Made by a program: the position numbers and the translations under genes
Assembly (NCBI GenBank): GCA_013694825.1
Contig: JACDBR010000153.1
Coordinates: 1-13,372, forward strand
From: Solirubrobacterales bacterium
GTDB lineage: Bacteria; Actinomycetota; Thermoleophilia; Solirubrobacterales; 70-9
Length of the DNA stretch: 13,372 nt
Direction: 5' to 3'
Part shown: positions 1-7,166 of the stretch, piece after piece
Layout: every line of letters starts with the position of its first letter
Numbering within the stretch: position 1 is the stretch's first letter
The notes under the pieces: generated by a model
The model's database searches: none
The model's input: the letters and a program-made list of their open reading frames with translations, nothing else
Told to the model about the DNA's origin: nothing

Positions 1-1
1 C

Positions 2-1279
2 CACGGCCTCGCCGGCGCGCTCGACTCCGCCCACGAGCAGCTCTCGAGGCTCGAGGCCCGTAACGCCGGCAAGCCGATCGGCGACGCGCGCGGCGAGATC
101 GCGATGGTGGCCGACACCTTCCGCTACTACGCCGGCGGCGTCGAGCGGTTGACCGGGCGCACGATCCCCGTCGCCGGTGGGATCGACATGACCTTCCGTG
201 AGCCGTTGGGAGTCGTCGGCCTGATCACGCCCTGGAACTTCCCGCTGGCAATCGCCTCCTGGAAGGTCGCGCCGGCGCTCGCGGCAGGCAACGCGGTCGT
301 CCTCAAGCCGGCCGAGCTGACGCCGCTCACGGCGCTCGAGCTCGAGCGGATCGCGCTCGAGGCGGGCCTGCCGGAGGGCGTGCTGAACGTCATCGCCGGC
401 CCGGGTTCGAGCTGTGGCGCGCGGATCGTCGAGCACCCCGATGTCGCCAAGGTCGCGTTCACCGGCTCGACCGAGGTCGGGCGCCGAATCGCTGCCGGCG
501 CCGCCGCGACGATCAAGCGGGTGACGCTCGAGCTGGGTGGGAAGTCGGCCAATCTCGTTTTCGGCGACGCCGACCTCGATGCGGCGGCGGCCGCGGCGCC
601 TTCGGCGGTCTTCGGCAACGCGGGCCAAGACTGCTGCGCGCGCTCGCGGATCCTCGTCGAGCGCGGGGTGCTCGACGATTTCATGGCCGCCCTCGAGCGC
701 TCGGTGGCCGAGCTTCGCGTCGGCGACCCGCTCGACGAGGCGACCGATATGGGGCCGCTGATCTCGGCCTCGCACCGCGAAGAGGTCTCGGCCTACGTCG
801 ACGGGTCGTTGCCGGTCGCGATCCTCGGCGAGGCGCCGGAGGGAGCCGGCTTCTTCTATCCACCGACCGTGCTGGGGCCGGCGACGAACGACGACCGCGC
901 CGCACGCGAGGAGATCTTCGGGCCGGTCGCCTGCGTGATCCCGTTCTCGGGCGAGGAGGAGGCGGTGCGCCTCGCAAACGACACGATCTACGGCCTCTCG
1001 GGCTCGATCTGGACCCGCGACGGCGCCCGCGCGCTGCGCGTCGCGCGCGCGATCGACACGGGGGTGCTCTCGATCAACTCCAACAGCTCGGTGCGCGTCG
1101 CGACGCCGTTCGGCGGCTTCAAGCAGTCAGGCTACGGGCGCGAGCTCGGGCCCGACGCGCTCGATCACTACACGGAGGTCAAGAACGTCTTCTACGCCAC
1201 CGGGCTGCCGAGCCCGGCACCCGAGCCGCCGTCGGGCGCGGCGGAGCCGGCGGCCCCTGGGTCGGCGGACGAGTCCTGA
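2..1279 (+). CDS. NAD(P)+-dependent aldehyde dehydrogenase, 5'-truncated by window edge
   Basis: Oxidises an aldehyde to the carboxylic acid with NAD(P)+ in the cytoplasm; the substrate cannot be read from the sequence. The frame is open from base 2, so the true start lies upstream; 425 residues are visible and roughly 60 N-terminal residues are missing compared with the usual ~480-500. Visible family motifs are the TPWNFP segment (near base 227), the cofactor-binding GSTEVG (near 464), the general-base Glu in LELGGKS (codon 530-532) and the nucleophile in GQDCCARSR (first Cys, codon 632-634). EIFGPV and the C-terminal GGFKQSGYGRE segments are also present. After the usual end (YTEVKNVFY) there is an extra Pro/Ala/Glu-rich tail of about 25 residues. 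The stop TGA shares one base with the ATG of the SDR gene (TGATG), so the two are probably translationally coupled and act on the same substrate chain. The family is certain; the substrate is unknown. Confidence 0.95.
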   Translation, partial: HGLAGALDSAHEQLSRLEARNAGKPIGDARGEIAMVADTFRYYAGGVERLTGRTIPVAGGIDMTFREPLGVVGLITPWNFPLAIASWKVAPALAAGNAVVLKPAELTPLTALELERIALEAGLPEGVLNVIAGPGSSCGARIVEHPDVAKVAFTGSTEVGRRIAAGAAATIKRVTLELGGKSANLVFGDADLDAAAAAAPSAVFGNAGQDCCARSRILVERGVLDDFMAALERSVAELRVGDPLDEATDMGPLISASHREEVSAYVDGSLPVAILGEAPEGAGFFYPPTVLGPATNDDRAAREEIFGPVACVIPFSGEEEAVRLANDTIYGLSGSIWTRDGARALRVARAIDTGVLSINSNSSVRVATPFGGFKQSGYGRELGPDALDHYTEVKNVFYATGLPSPAPEPPSGAAEPAAPGSADES

Positions 1280-2025
1280 TGGCGGGTCGTCTCGACGACA
1301 AGGTCTGCGTGATCACGGGCGCCGCCAGCGGCATCGGCGCCGAGAGCGCTCGCCTGTTCATGGCCGAGGGGGCGACGGTCGCCGGAATCGACTTGGCGCC
1401 GGGGGTGGTCGGCGACCTGGCGCTCAGCGCCGACGTCTCCGATGAGCAGCAGGTCGCCGAGACCTACCAGCGGGTCGTCGAGGAGTACGGGCGGATCGAC
1501 GTCTTGTTCAACAACGCCGGGATCAACCCGCCCGACGACACGACGATCACCGAGGAGCCGCTGGAGGTCTTCGAGCGCGTGCAGCGGATCAACGTGCGAA
1601 GCGTCTACCTGTGCTGCAAGCACGGCATCCCGCACTTGCTGTCGGCCGGCGGGGGCTCGGTCGTCAACACCTCGTCGTTCGCCGCGACGATGGGCGCCGC
1701 CGTCTCGCAGATCTCCTACACCGCCTCGAAGGGAGCGGTGCTGGCGCTCTCGCGTGAGCTGGGGGTCGAGTACGCGCGTCGCGGCGTGCGCGTCAACGCG
1801 CTCTGCCCGGGGCCGGTCGACACGCCGCTGCTTCGAGAGCTGTTCCTGAGCGATCCCCGCAAGGCCGCGCGGCGGCTCGTCCACCTGCCGATGGGGCGCT
1901 TCGCCGAGGCCCGCGAGATCGCCCAGGCGGCGCTCTTCCTGGCCAGCGACGACTCGTCCTACATAACCGCGTCGTCGTTCATGGTCGACGGCGGGCTCTC
2001 GTCGGCCTACATCACCCCGGACTGA
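1279..2025 (+). CDS. Short-chain dehydrogenase/reductase (SDR), FabG-like
   Basis: Classical SDR of 248 residues, the normal length, with a Rossmann fold. The cofactor loop TGAASGIG is at residues 13-20, NNAG at 78-81, the active-site Ser in NTSS at 132-133, and Tyr147-x3-Lys151 (YTASK). The C-terminal FMVDGG motif is also present. An acidic residue (Asp38, in GIDLA) at the end of the second beta strand suggests preference for NAD(H) over NADP(H). It probably oxidises an alcohol or reduces a ketone in the same pathway as the aldehyde dehydrogenase in front of it. The ATG at 1279 overlaps the preceding stop by one base. The 3' end overlaps the convergent amidotransferase gene by 19 bp. Databases often label such proteins 3-oxoacyl-ACP reductase, but nothing here points to fatty-acid synthesis. 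Confidence 0.93.
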   Translation: MAGRLDDKVCVITGAASGIGAESARLFMAEGATVAGIDLAPGVVGDLALSADVSDEQQVAETYQRVVEEYGRIDVLFNNAGINPPDDTTITEEPLEVFERVQRINVRSVYLCCKHGIPHLLSAGGGSVVNTSSFAATMGAAVSQISYTASKGAVLALSRELGVEYARRGVRVNALCPGPVDTPLLRELFLSDPRKAARRLVHLPMGRFAEAREIAQAALFLASDDSSYITASSFMVDGGLSSAYITPD

Positions 2026-2744
2026 GCGCGCACGTCGCGGCTCGCCGCGGCGAGGTCGAGGAAGCGGCGGCAGAAGCCGCGGCCGAGCTCGTTCCAGGCC
2101 GGCATCCGCCGCTCGTTCTCGGGCCCGAGAACGCCGGGATCGACCCCGAGCCGGATCGCGTCGGGGTCGGTCTCGTACTGGTCGAGCCACGCGGCGACGT
2201 CGCTCGCCGTGACCTCGGCGTGGAACTGGATGCCATAGGTCGTCGAGCCGATCCGGTAGGCCTGGATGCAGGCTGGACTGCGGGCAAGCGTCACCGCGCC
2301 GGTCGGCGGACGGCACTCATAGGAGTGCCATTCGAAGGCCTCGAAGCTGGCGGGCATTCCGCCGAGCAGCGGGTCCTCGCGGCCAGGATCGCAGAGCTCC
2401 ACCTCGTACCAGCCGATCTCGGGATCGGCTGAGCGCCCGGGGCTGCCGCCGGCCGCCTCGGAGACGAGCTGGGCACCGAGGCAGACGCCGAGCAGCGGCA
2501 CCCCTGCCTCGTGCAGGCTGGTCAGCCGACGCCGCTCATCCTCGAGCCATGGGAAGAGCTCCTTCTCGTGCGTGTTCATCGCCCCGCCGAAGCTCAGCAC
2601 CGCGCCGTAGCCAAGCGGCTCGGCAGGGGGCTCGGGCTCCGCAAAGATCCGCCACACGTCGAGCTCCCAGCCGGCCTCGATCGCAGCGTCCGCGAAGACG
2701 CCGGAGCCGCCGTCGTCGGCGTGGGTGATCGCCAGAGCGCGCAC
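2007..2744 (-). CDS. Class I (type 1) glutamine amidotransferase
   Basis: A stand-alone GATase-1 domain protein of 245 residues that would hydrolyse glutamine, or a gamma-glutamyl compound, and pass on ammonia. The triad is visible: Cys88 in the nucleophile elbow GVCLGAQL, His175 and Glu177 in FHAEVT. The SFGGAMNTHE segment at 51-60 corresponds to the oxyanion strand seen in GMP-synthase-type amidotransferases. The open frame runs much further upstream, but that part is antisense-like sequence inside the antiporter gene. I take GTG at 2744 as the start because it lies 5 nt past the antiporter stop and begins directly with the first beta strand (RALAITHADD). It is the last gene of the metallophosphoesterase-antiporter-GATase operon. 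The acceptor is unknown. It resembles GMP-synthase-like amidotransferases more than PuuD-type gamma-glutamyl-GABA hydrolases. Confidence 0.9.
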   Translation of the reverse strand: MRALAITHADDGGSGVFADAAIEAGWELDVWRIFAEPEPPAEPLGYGAVLSFGGAMNTHEKELFPWLEDERRRLTSLHEAGVPLLGVCLGAQLVSEAAGGSPGRSADPEIGWYEVELCDPGREDPLLGGMPASFEAFEWHSYECRPPTGAVTLARSPACIQAYRIGSTTYGIQFHAEVTASDVAAWLDQYETDPDAIRLGVDPGVLGPENERRMPAWNELGRGFCRRFLDLAAASRDVRAQSGVM

Positions 2745-2749
2745 CGGCG

Positions 2750-3940
2750 TCAGTCTGCCACGCCGTCCTCGGGGGGCCTGGGCCGCAGTGCCATGGCGAG
2801 GATCGGGAACAACATCACCGAGAGCATTCCCGCCCCGACCAGGCTCAGCGCCTCGGACTTCGACATCGCTCCGGTCTCGACGCCGAGCGCGGTGATCGCG
2901 ATCAGGAGCGGCAGCGCTGCAGCCGAGAAGAGCGCCAGCGACGGCCGCTCCCCGGGCGAGAGGTCGCGGCTGCGATACAGCAGGTAGACCGGAGCTCCGC
3001 GGACGGCCAGGAAGAGCACGGCGAAGCCCGGCACGAGCGCCAGCGCGGCCGGGTCGGCGAGCAGCAGGTCGAGGTCGAAGTCGATCCCGGTCGTGATGAA
3101 GAAGATCGGCACCAGGAAGCCGAAGCCGACCGCCTCCAGCTTCGATCGCAGCTCGGCGGCGGCGTGCTCGTCGCCCTTGACCACCAGGCCGGCGATCAGC
3201 CCCGCGGTGAATGCGCCCAGCACCAGGTCCAGGCCGAGGTCCGCGGCGAGGGCGACCAGCGCGACGAGCAACAAGACGGCGAGCCGCACCGCTAGCTGTG
3301 CGCTCGAATGCATCGTCGTGCCGACCAGGCGCACGATCCGGCGCGGCTGGGCGCCGACCGCGATCGCCGCCGTCGCCAGGGCGATCAGGCCGAAGGCCAG
3401 CAGCAGTGCCGACTTCCATGGCTCGCCTGACTCGATAGCGACGATCACCGAAAGCCCGACCAACGGCAGGAACTCCCCCGCGGCGCCGGCGGCGACGACG
3501 AACGGGCCGGCGTCATCGGCGAGCACGCCGGCGTCGCGCAGGATCGGCATCAGCGTGCCCAGCGCGGTGGTCGTCAGCGCCAGGCCTACCAGGACCGGAG
3601 AGTCGATCACCCCCGTCATGCCGAGCAGCAGCGCGATCGTCATGCCGAGGGCGAGCGAGAAGACCCAGCCGGCCGCCCCGAGCCGCAGTGGGCGGCCCCC
3701 GATTCGCTCGAAGTCGAGCTCGAGGCCGGCGAGGAAGAAGAGGAAGGCGAGCCCGAAGACCGCCAGCGTCTCGATCAGCACGTCGGTCCCGACCAGGTCG
3801 AGCACGGAGGGCCCGACGACGATCCCGATCGCTACCTCCGCGACGACGACGGGAAGCCTGATAGCCGGCGTCAGGTCGGCGATGATCGGCGCCAGGACGG
3901 CGATCAGCGCGATCAGCAGCAGATTCTCCGCCTCGGCCAT
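2750..3940 (-). CDS. Cation:proton antiporter, CPA2/KefB-like membrane domain
   Basis: An integral membrane protein of 396 residues made of about 11-13 hydrophobic segments, the size of a Na+/H+ exchanger domain without C-terminal RCK/TrkA domains. Family signatures are the first helix with PVVVAEVAIGIVVGP (30-44), the FLAGLELDFERI stretch (69-80) and ALTTTALGTLMPILRD (121-136). It would exchange Na+ or K+ for protons across the cytoplasmic membrane. In the helix where CPA proteins usually carry one or two acidic transport residues, I see GAAGEFLPL (152-160), so Glu156 may serve instead of Asp. The ATG at 3940 is chosen because the protein then begins with its first membrane helix; the open frame upstream runs back into the metallophosphoesterase gene. 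It lies 28 nt after that gene and 5 nt before the amidotransferase, all one strand, so it is likely co-transcribed. Confidence 0.9.
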   Translation of the reverse strand: MAEAENLLLIALIAVLAPIIADLTPAIRLPVVVAEVAIGIVVGPSVLDLVGTDVLIETLAVFGLAFLFFLAGLELDFERIGGRPLRLGAAGWVFSLALGMTIALLLGMTGVIDSPVLVGLALTTTALGTLMPILRDAGVLADDAGPFVVAAGAAGEFLPLVGLSVIVAIESGEPWKSALLLAFGLIALATAAIAVGAQPRRIVRLVGTTMHSSAQLAVRLAVLLLVALVALAADLGLDLVLGAFTAGLIAGLVVKGDEHAAAELRSKLEAVGFGFLVPIFFITTGIDFDLDLLLADPAALALVPGFAVLFLAVRGAPVYLLYRSRDLSPGERPSLALFSAAALPLLIAITALGVETGAMSKSEALSLVGAGMLSVMLFPILAMALRPRPPEDGVAD

Positions 3941-3968
3941 TGCCCGGCGCCAAGCTACAGCGCCCTCG

Positions 3969-5165
3969 CTAGATCGGCTCTCCCGGCAGCGTCGTCTCGG
4001 GCGGGATCTGCGACTCGGAGACGCGCTCGGCGCCGCGACCGCCGTCGGGTCGGAGCTCGGCGAGGTCGTCGCGGTCGAGGTCGTCGAGCACGTGCTCGAG
4101 GTGCGGCGGGCCCGCGTCGCCCAGCACCGCGACCGTTCCGGGCCAGTACGGGCTCTCCGAGGCGGCTCTGCCGAGCACGGTGGGCAGGTGGACCCAGCTA
4201 CCGGTGTTCCAGAGCCTGGTCCCGGCCGTCGTCCGCCAGCCGCTCTCCTCACCGAGTGGACCGCGTCGATGCGTGTGGCCGAAGATCACGTGGTCGGCGC
4301 CGATCCGAAGCCGCGCGACCACCTCGCGCATCGCTTCGAGCCCGGCCTCAGTGATGCCCCGGGCCGAGAGGTCGGATCTGACGGGGCCGAGACCGAGCCG
4401 GTTGGCGGCGCCGACGGCGCCGGGAACTGCAACCGAGCCGAGCAGCCAGCCGCGCATCCGAGCGGCTCGGGTGTCTCCGCCTCCGACCAGGGCCCAGATA
4501 CGAGCCGACGGACTGGCGGCGCCCCGCCGAGCGCCGGTGCCCGACTGGGCGAGCTCGTAGAGCAGCGCATAGACGGGCGAGCCGAGCTGCTCGTATTCCT
4601 CCGGAGAGGTGGCCGGTCCGTCGGGCGGGTCGAGTGGATCTGGCCCGCCCGGGGGGAAGCCGAGCACGCGCTCGACGGCGGCGAGGCCAAGCCGCTCGAA
4701 GGTCGGGACGGTCAGGTGCCGGTCGAGGTAGTGGCCATGCGTGGCGTAGACGTCCTCGCGCAGCCAGAGGCCGGGGTAGACGAGCTCGAGCTCCACCCCG
4801 GCCTTCGCCGTCAGGCGCTCGAGCACGCCGCTCGGCGCCGCGCGGTGCTCGAGGCCGAGCGGCTCGGAGGACTCGAGTGCTCGTGCCTCGAGCCAGTCCT
4901 CCGCGAAGCGGTGGTCGTGATTTCCCGCGACCAGGAGGAGCTCGGCGTCGGGTAGCACGGAGCGCAGCTCGCCCAGGAACGGGGCCGCGAGCTCGATCGC
5001 GTCGGCGATCGGCCGATCGCGGAGCTCGACGACATCGCCCAGCAGGACGACGCGGTCGGCATCCTCGATCGCCTCCCAGAGGCGCTCGCGGGCGCCCTCG
5101 GCGCGCAGCAGGTCGCCGTCTCGGCCAGCCGAGAGGTGGAGGTCGGAGATCACCACCGTTCGCAC
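3969..5165 (-). CDS. Calcineurin-like metallophosphoesterase
   Basis: A 398-residue cytosolic metallophosphoesterase with a complete two-metal site: Asp8-x-His10 (SDLHLS), Asp44 (LLGDVVE), Asn82-His83 (GNHDHR), His143/His145 (THGHY) and GHTH at 296-299. No signal peptide or membrane helix is visible. A ~150-residue insertion between the THGHY and GHTH motifs, rich in Pro and Gly at 170-190, makes it longer than the minimal domain and may form a substrate lid. UDP-2,3-diacylglucosamine hydrolase-like and nucleotide phosphoesterase families share these motifs, so the substrate stays open. The start is GTG at 5165, supported by an AAGGA ribosome-binding site 7 nt upstream. It is the first gene of a three-gene operon with the antiporter and amidotransferase, and it is divergent from the UPF0104 gene. 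Confidence 0.92.
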   Translation of the reverse strand: MRTVVISDLHLSAGRDGDLLRAEGARERLWEAIEDADRVVLLGDVVELRDRPIADAIELAAPFLGELRSVLPDAELLLVAGNHDHRFAEDWLEARALESSEPLGLEHRAAPSGVLERLTAKAGVELELVYPGLWLREDVYATHGHYLDRHLTVPTFERLGLAAVERVLGFPPGGPDPLDPPDGPATSPEEYEQLGSPVYALLYELAQSGTGARRGAASPSARIWALVGGGDTRAARMRGWLLGSVAVPGAVGAANRLGLGPVRSDLSARGITEAGLEAMREVVARLRIGADHVIFGHTHRRGPLGEESGWRTTAGTRLWNTGSWVHLPTVLGRAASESPYWPGTVAVLGDAGPPHLEHVLDDLDRDDLAELRPDGGRGAERVSESQIPPETTLPGEPI

Positions 5166-5172
5166 CGGTCGA

Positions 5173-5177
5173 TCCTT
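5173..5177 (-). promoter_or_regulatory. Ribosome-binding site of the metallophosphoesterase gene
   Basis: On the minus strand AAGGA (within GAAAGGA) sits 7 nt before GTG 5165. This supports the GTG start over any downstream codon. Confidence 0.6.
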
Positions 5178-5261
5178 TCAGTCGCCGCGCTTGGGCCGAG
5201 GTTCGCGGGCTCGCGGCCGGATCGCCGGGACAGGGGGGAGACTCCGGCCCGTGCGGCGACC

Positions 5262-5267
5262 TAGACT
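5262..5267 (+). promoter_or_regulatory. Candidate -10 box for the UPF0104 gene
   Basis: TAGACT fits the actinobacterial TANNNT -10 pattern and lies 10 nt before ATG 5278, with no Shine-Dalgarno between them. This would give a very short or absent leader. No good -35 is visible. The 112-bp divergent region 5166-5277 holds nothing else I can name. Confidence 0.35.
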
Positions 5268-5277
5268 CCAGCGCGCG

Positions 5278-6405
5278 ATGACGGACGACTCGGTCACCGA
5301 GACTCGAGCCCGGGCCGTCGCAACCGGTACGGGGGCCGACGCTCCCTCGCCGGCGCCCGAGCCCGAGCCCGGCCAGTCGAGCCCGCTGCTGAATCGCAAG
5401 CGCATGATCCTGCTGCTGGCCTTCGTCCCGGTCGCGATCGCGGCGTTCTACTTCCTAGCCCCCAACCTGGCGGGCCTCGAGCGGACCTGGGACCGGATTC
5501 AGCAGGGAAGCCCGGCCTGGCTGGCGCTGGCGCTGGTGCTGGAGATGCTCTCCTTCGCCTCCTACGTGCTGCTCTTCCGGGCCGTCTTTGGAGCCGGTGA
5601 GCGCGGGATCTCGTGGCGGGCGAGCTATGAGATCTCCCTGGGCGGGGTGGTCGCGACCCGACTCCTCGCCGCGGGCGGAGCCGGGGGGATCGCGTTCATC
5701 GCTTGGGGCGTCAGCCGGCTTGGGATGGCGGCTCGGGACATCGCCTGGCGGCTGACCGCCTTCCTCGTGCTCCAGTACGCGGTCTTCATGGGTGCGGTGG
5801 TGATCGTCGGGGTGGCGCTCTACACCGGCCTGCTGCCCGGGTCGGCGCCGTTCAGCCTCACGATCGTCCCGGCGCTGCTGGCCACGGGCGTGATCGTGAT
5901 CGCGCTGGCCTTCACCCTGGCACCGCGTGACCTCCCGGCCTGGCTCGAGTCGCTCGCGGCGCGGCGCCCGCGCCTGGCTCGGGTCGCGCGCTACCTGGCC
6001 ACCGTGCCGGCGACACTGGGCGCTGGGGTTCGCGGCGCGATCGGCCTCGTGCGAAGCCGCGACTGGCGCGTCCCGGCGGGGGCGATCGGCTGGTGGGCGT
6101 TCGACATCGCGACGCTGTGGGCCTGCTTTCACGCCTTCGGGGGCTCGCCGAACGTGGCCGTCGTGGTCTTGGCCTACTTCGTCGGTCAGCTCGGCAACCT
6201 GATCCCGCTGCCCGGCGGCGTCGGCGGGGTCGAGGGAGCGACGATCGCCGCCCTGATCGGCTTCGGAGTTCCGGGAGGCCTGGCGCTCGTCGCTGTGCTC
6301 GCCTATCGCGGCTTCGCCTTCTGGCTGCCGATGCTGCCCGGAGCGCTCGCCTACTTCACGCTGCGCCGCACGCTTCGCTCCGAGCCGCTCGTCGAGACCG
6401 GCTAG
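5278..6405 (+). CDS. UPF0104 / lysylphosphatidylglycerol-synthase-type transmembrane protein
   Basis: A polytopic membrane protein of 375 residues. It has a ~40-residue Pro/Ala/Glu-rich cytoplasmic N-terminus and then about eight hydrophobic segments (roughly 42-62, 79-103, 118-146, 158-183, 193-215, 264-287, 293-310 and 322-362). The signature GQLGNLIPLPGGVGGVEG region at 303-320, with its P-x-P-G-G-x-G-x-x-E core, is typical of the LPG_synthase_TM family (PF03706), which is related to flippase/glycolipid-transfer membrane domains. There is no soluble LysX or MprF transferase domain, so aminoacylation of lipids is not implied; a role in moving lipid-linked or envelope precursors is inference. 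The frame is open upstream to about 5191, but ATG 5278 fits the candidate -10 box and removes a low-complexity Arg/Gly stretch. It converges with the DUF2993 gene, with 45 bp between stops. Confidence 0.88.
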   Translation: MTDDSVTETRARAVATGTGADAPSPAPEPEPGQSSPLLNRKRMILLLAFVPVAIAAFYFLAPNLAGLERTWDRIQQGSPAWLALALVLEMLSFASYVLLFRAVFGAGERGISWRASYEISLGGVVATRLLAAGGAGGIAFIAWGVSRLGMAARDIAWRLTAFLVLQYAVFMGAVVIVGVALYTGLLPGSAPFSLTIVPALLATGVIVIALAFTLAPRDLPAWLESLAARRPRLARVARYLATVPATLGAGVRGAIGLVRSRDWRVPAGAIGWWAFDIATLWACFHAFGGSPNVAVVVLAYFVGQLGNLIPLPGGVGGVEGATIAALIGFGVPGGLALVAVLAYRGFAFWLPMLPGALAYFTLRRTLRSEPLVETG

Positions 6406-6410
6406 GGCGG

Positions 6411-6447
6411 TCGCCATCCGGGCGTCGCGAGGCCGGCACGGTGGCGA
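6411..6447. terminator. Inverted repeat between convergent genes
   Basis: TCGCCA (6411-6416) and TGGCGA (6442-6447) form a 6-bp stem around a GC-rich 25-nt loop, in the 45-bp gap between two convergent stops. No T-tract is present, so use as a bidirectional terminator is only plausible. Confidence 0.25.
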
Positions 6448-6450
6448 AGG

Positions 6451-7074
6451 TCAGAGGCGAACCACGATCGCCGCCGTGATCAGCTGGGCGAGCGGGCCGG
6501 TCGAGAAGCCGGCGATCCTGCTCTCGCCCGAGGTCACGACTATCCGGCCGTCCTCGGAGGCGAGCTCCATGTCGAGCTCGATCGGCACGGGCTCGGTTCC
6601 GAGGTCACCGGGGAGGAATCCGAGTAGCCCGGCACCGGGGACGTCGAGGAAATCGGCCCCATATCGGGCGAGCTGGCGGGCGTCGGTCTGGCCGCTCGAG
6701 TCGAGCTCGTAAGGGCCTTCGCCCTCGCGCCGCAGCGAGAGCGAGTCGATCGCAAACGGGCCCGCGGTGAAGTCGGCGAGCTCGATCTCGACCCGTTCGA
6801 AGCCGTCGAGCCGATCGAAGGCTCCGGAGTCGATCTCCTCGTCGAGCGGGAAGTCGAGGTCGTTGCCGCTGACCAGGACCGAGCCGCCGTCGTTGACCAG
6901 CAGTCGAGCGGCGGGGAAGGCGGAGACGGAGGCCGCGGCGCTGCCGCCCTCGGCGGTCAGGCGCTGCTCGATCTCGTCCTCGATCAGCGAAGGGAGCAGG
7001 AGCTGCGAGAGCACCGCGGCGAGCAGCGCGAGGGCGATCGCCCCGCCCAGCACGTATCCGATCCAACGCCTCAC
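6451..7074 (-). CDS. DUF2993 (LmeA-like) membrane-anchored protein
   Basis: A 207-residue protein beginning with Arg-Arg and a hydrophobic helix at about residues 5-28, which is a signal anchor, followed by an extracytoplasmic domain. The pattern fits DUF2993/LmeA: amphipathic SLIEDEIEQRL directly after the anchor, alternating beta strands around residues 45-105 (VLVSGNDLDFPL, VEIELADFTAGPF, IDSLSLRRE) and a hydrophobic C-terminus (GPLAQLITAAIVVRL). In mycobacteria LmeA of this family binds phosphatidylinositol lipids and takes part in mannan elongation. Here a lipid-binding envelope role is inferred from family only. The start is GTG at 7074; no strong ribosome-binding site is visible. It lies 92 bp after the patatin-like gene on the same strand, so both may act on envelope lipids, but hairpins in that gap may separate transcription. 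Confidence 0.82.
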   Translation of the reverse strand: MRRWIGYVLGGAIALALLAAVLSQLLLPSLIEDEIEQRLTAEGGSAAASVSAFPAARLLVNDGGSVLVSGNDLDFPLDEEIDSGAFDRLDGFERVEIELADFTAGPFAIDSLSLRREGEGPYELDSSGQTDARQLARYGADFLDVPGAGLLGFLPGDLGTEPVPIELDMELASEDGRIVVTSGESRIAGFSTGPLAQLITAAIVVRL

Positions 7075-7090
7075 CGGTCAAATCTGACAC

Positions 7091-7113
7091 GGCATGGGTC
7101 CGTGCGCCATGCC
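7091..7113 (-). terminator. Hairpin between patatin and DUF2993 genes
   Basis: A perfect 7-bp stem GGCATGG/CCATGCC encloses a 9-nt loop in the 92-bp gap. A second, smaller hairpin (GCCTC-GTCT-GAGGC, 7137-7150) is adjacent and starts 17 nt beyond the patatin stop. They could terminate the patatin transcript (read on the minus strand) or shape the DUF2993 leader. T-rich sequence after the stem is weak (GTCAGATTT). Confidence 0.35.
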
Positions 7114-7166
7114 TGCGATTGCGAAGACCGTCCAATGCCTCGTCTGAGGCCGCTCGGTCGGAAGCC

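Noticed and set aside
1192..2316. A 374-codon minus-strand open frame across the aldehyde dehydrogenase/SDR junction
   Set aside because: It covers the SDR and part of the amidotransferase in the wrong frame and has Arg/Asp-rich shadow composition.
2745..3419. N-terminal extension of the amidotransferase frame
   Set aside because: The frame is open, but the region is the antiporter gene read in another frame; the GATase domain begins at GTG 2744.
3093..4955. A 620-codon plus-strand open frame
   Set aside because: It is antisense to the antiporter and metallophosphoesterase genes, both of which have full motif sets. Its product is Arg/Ala/Ser/Pro-rich without any recognisable domain, as expected from high-GC shadow frames.
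5455..6417. A 320-codon minus-strand open frame
   Set aside because: It is antisense to the UPF0104 membrane protein gene, rich in Arg, Gly, Glu and His, and has no ribosome-binding site or family motif.
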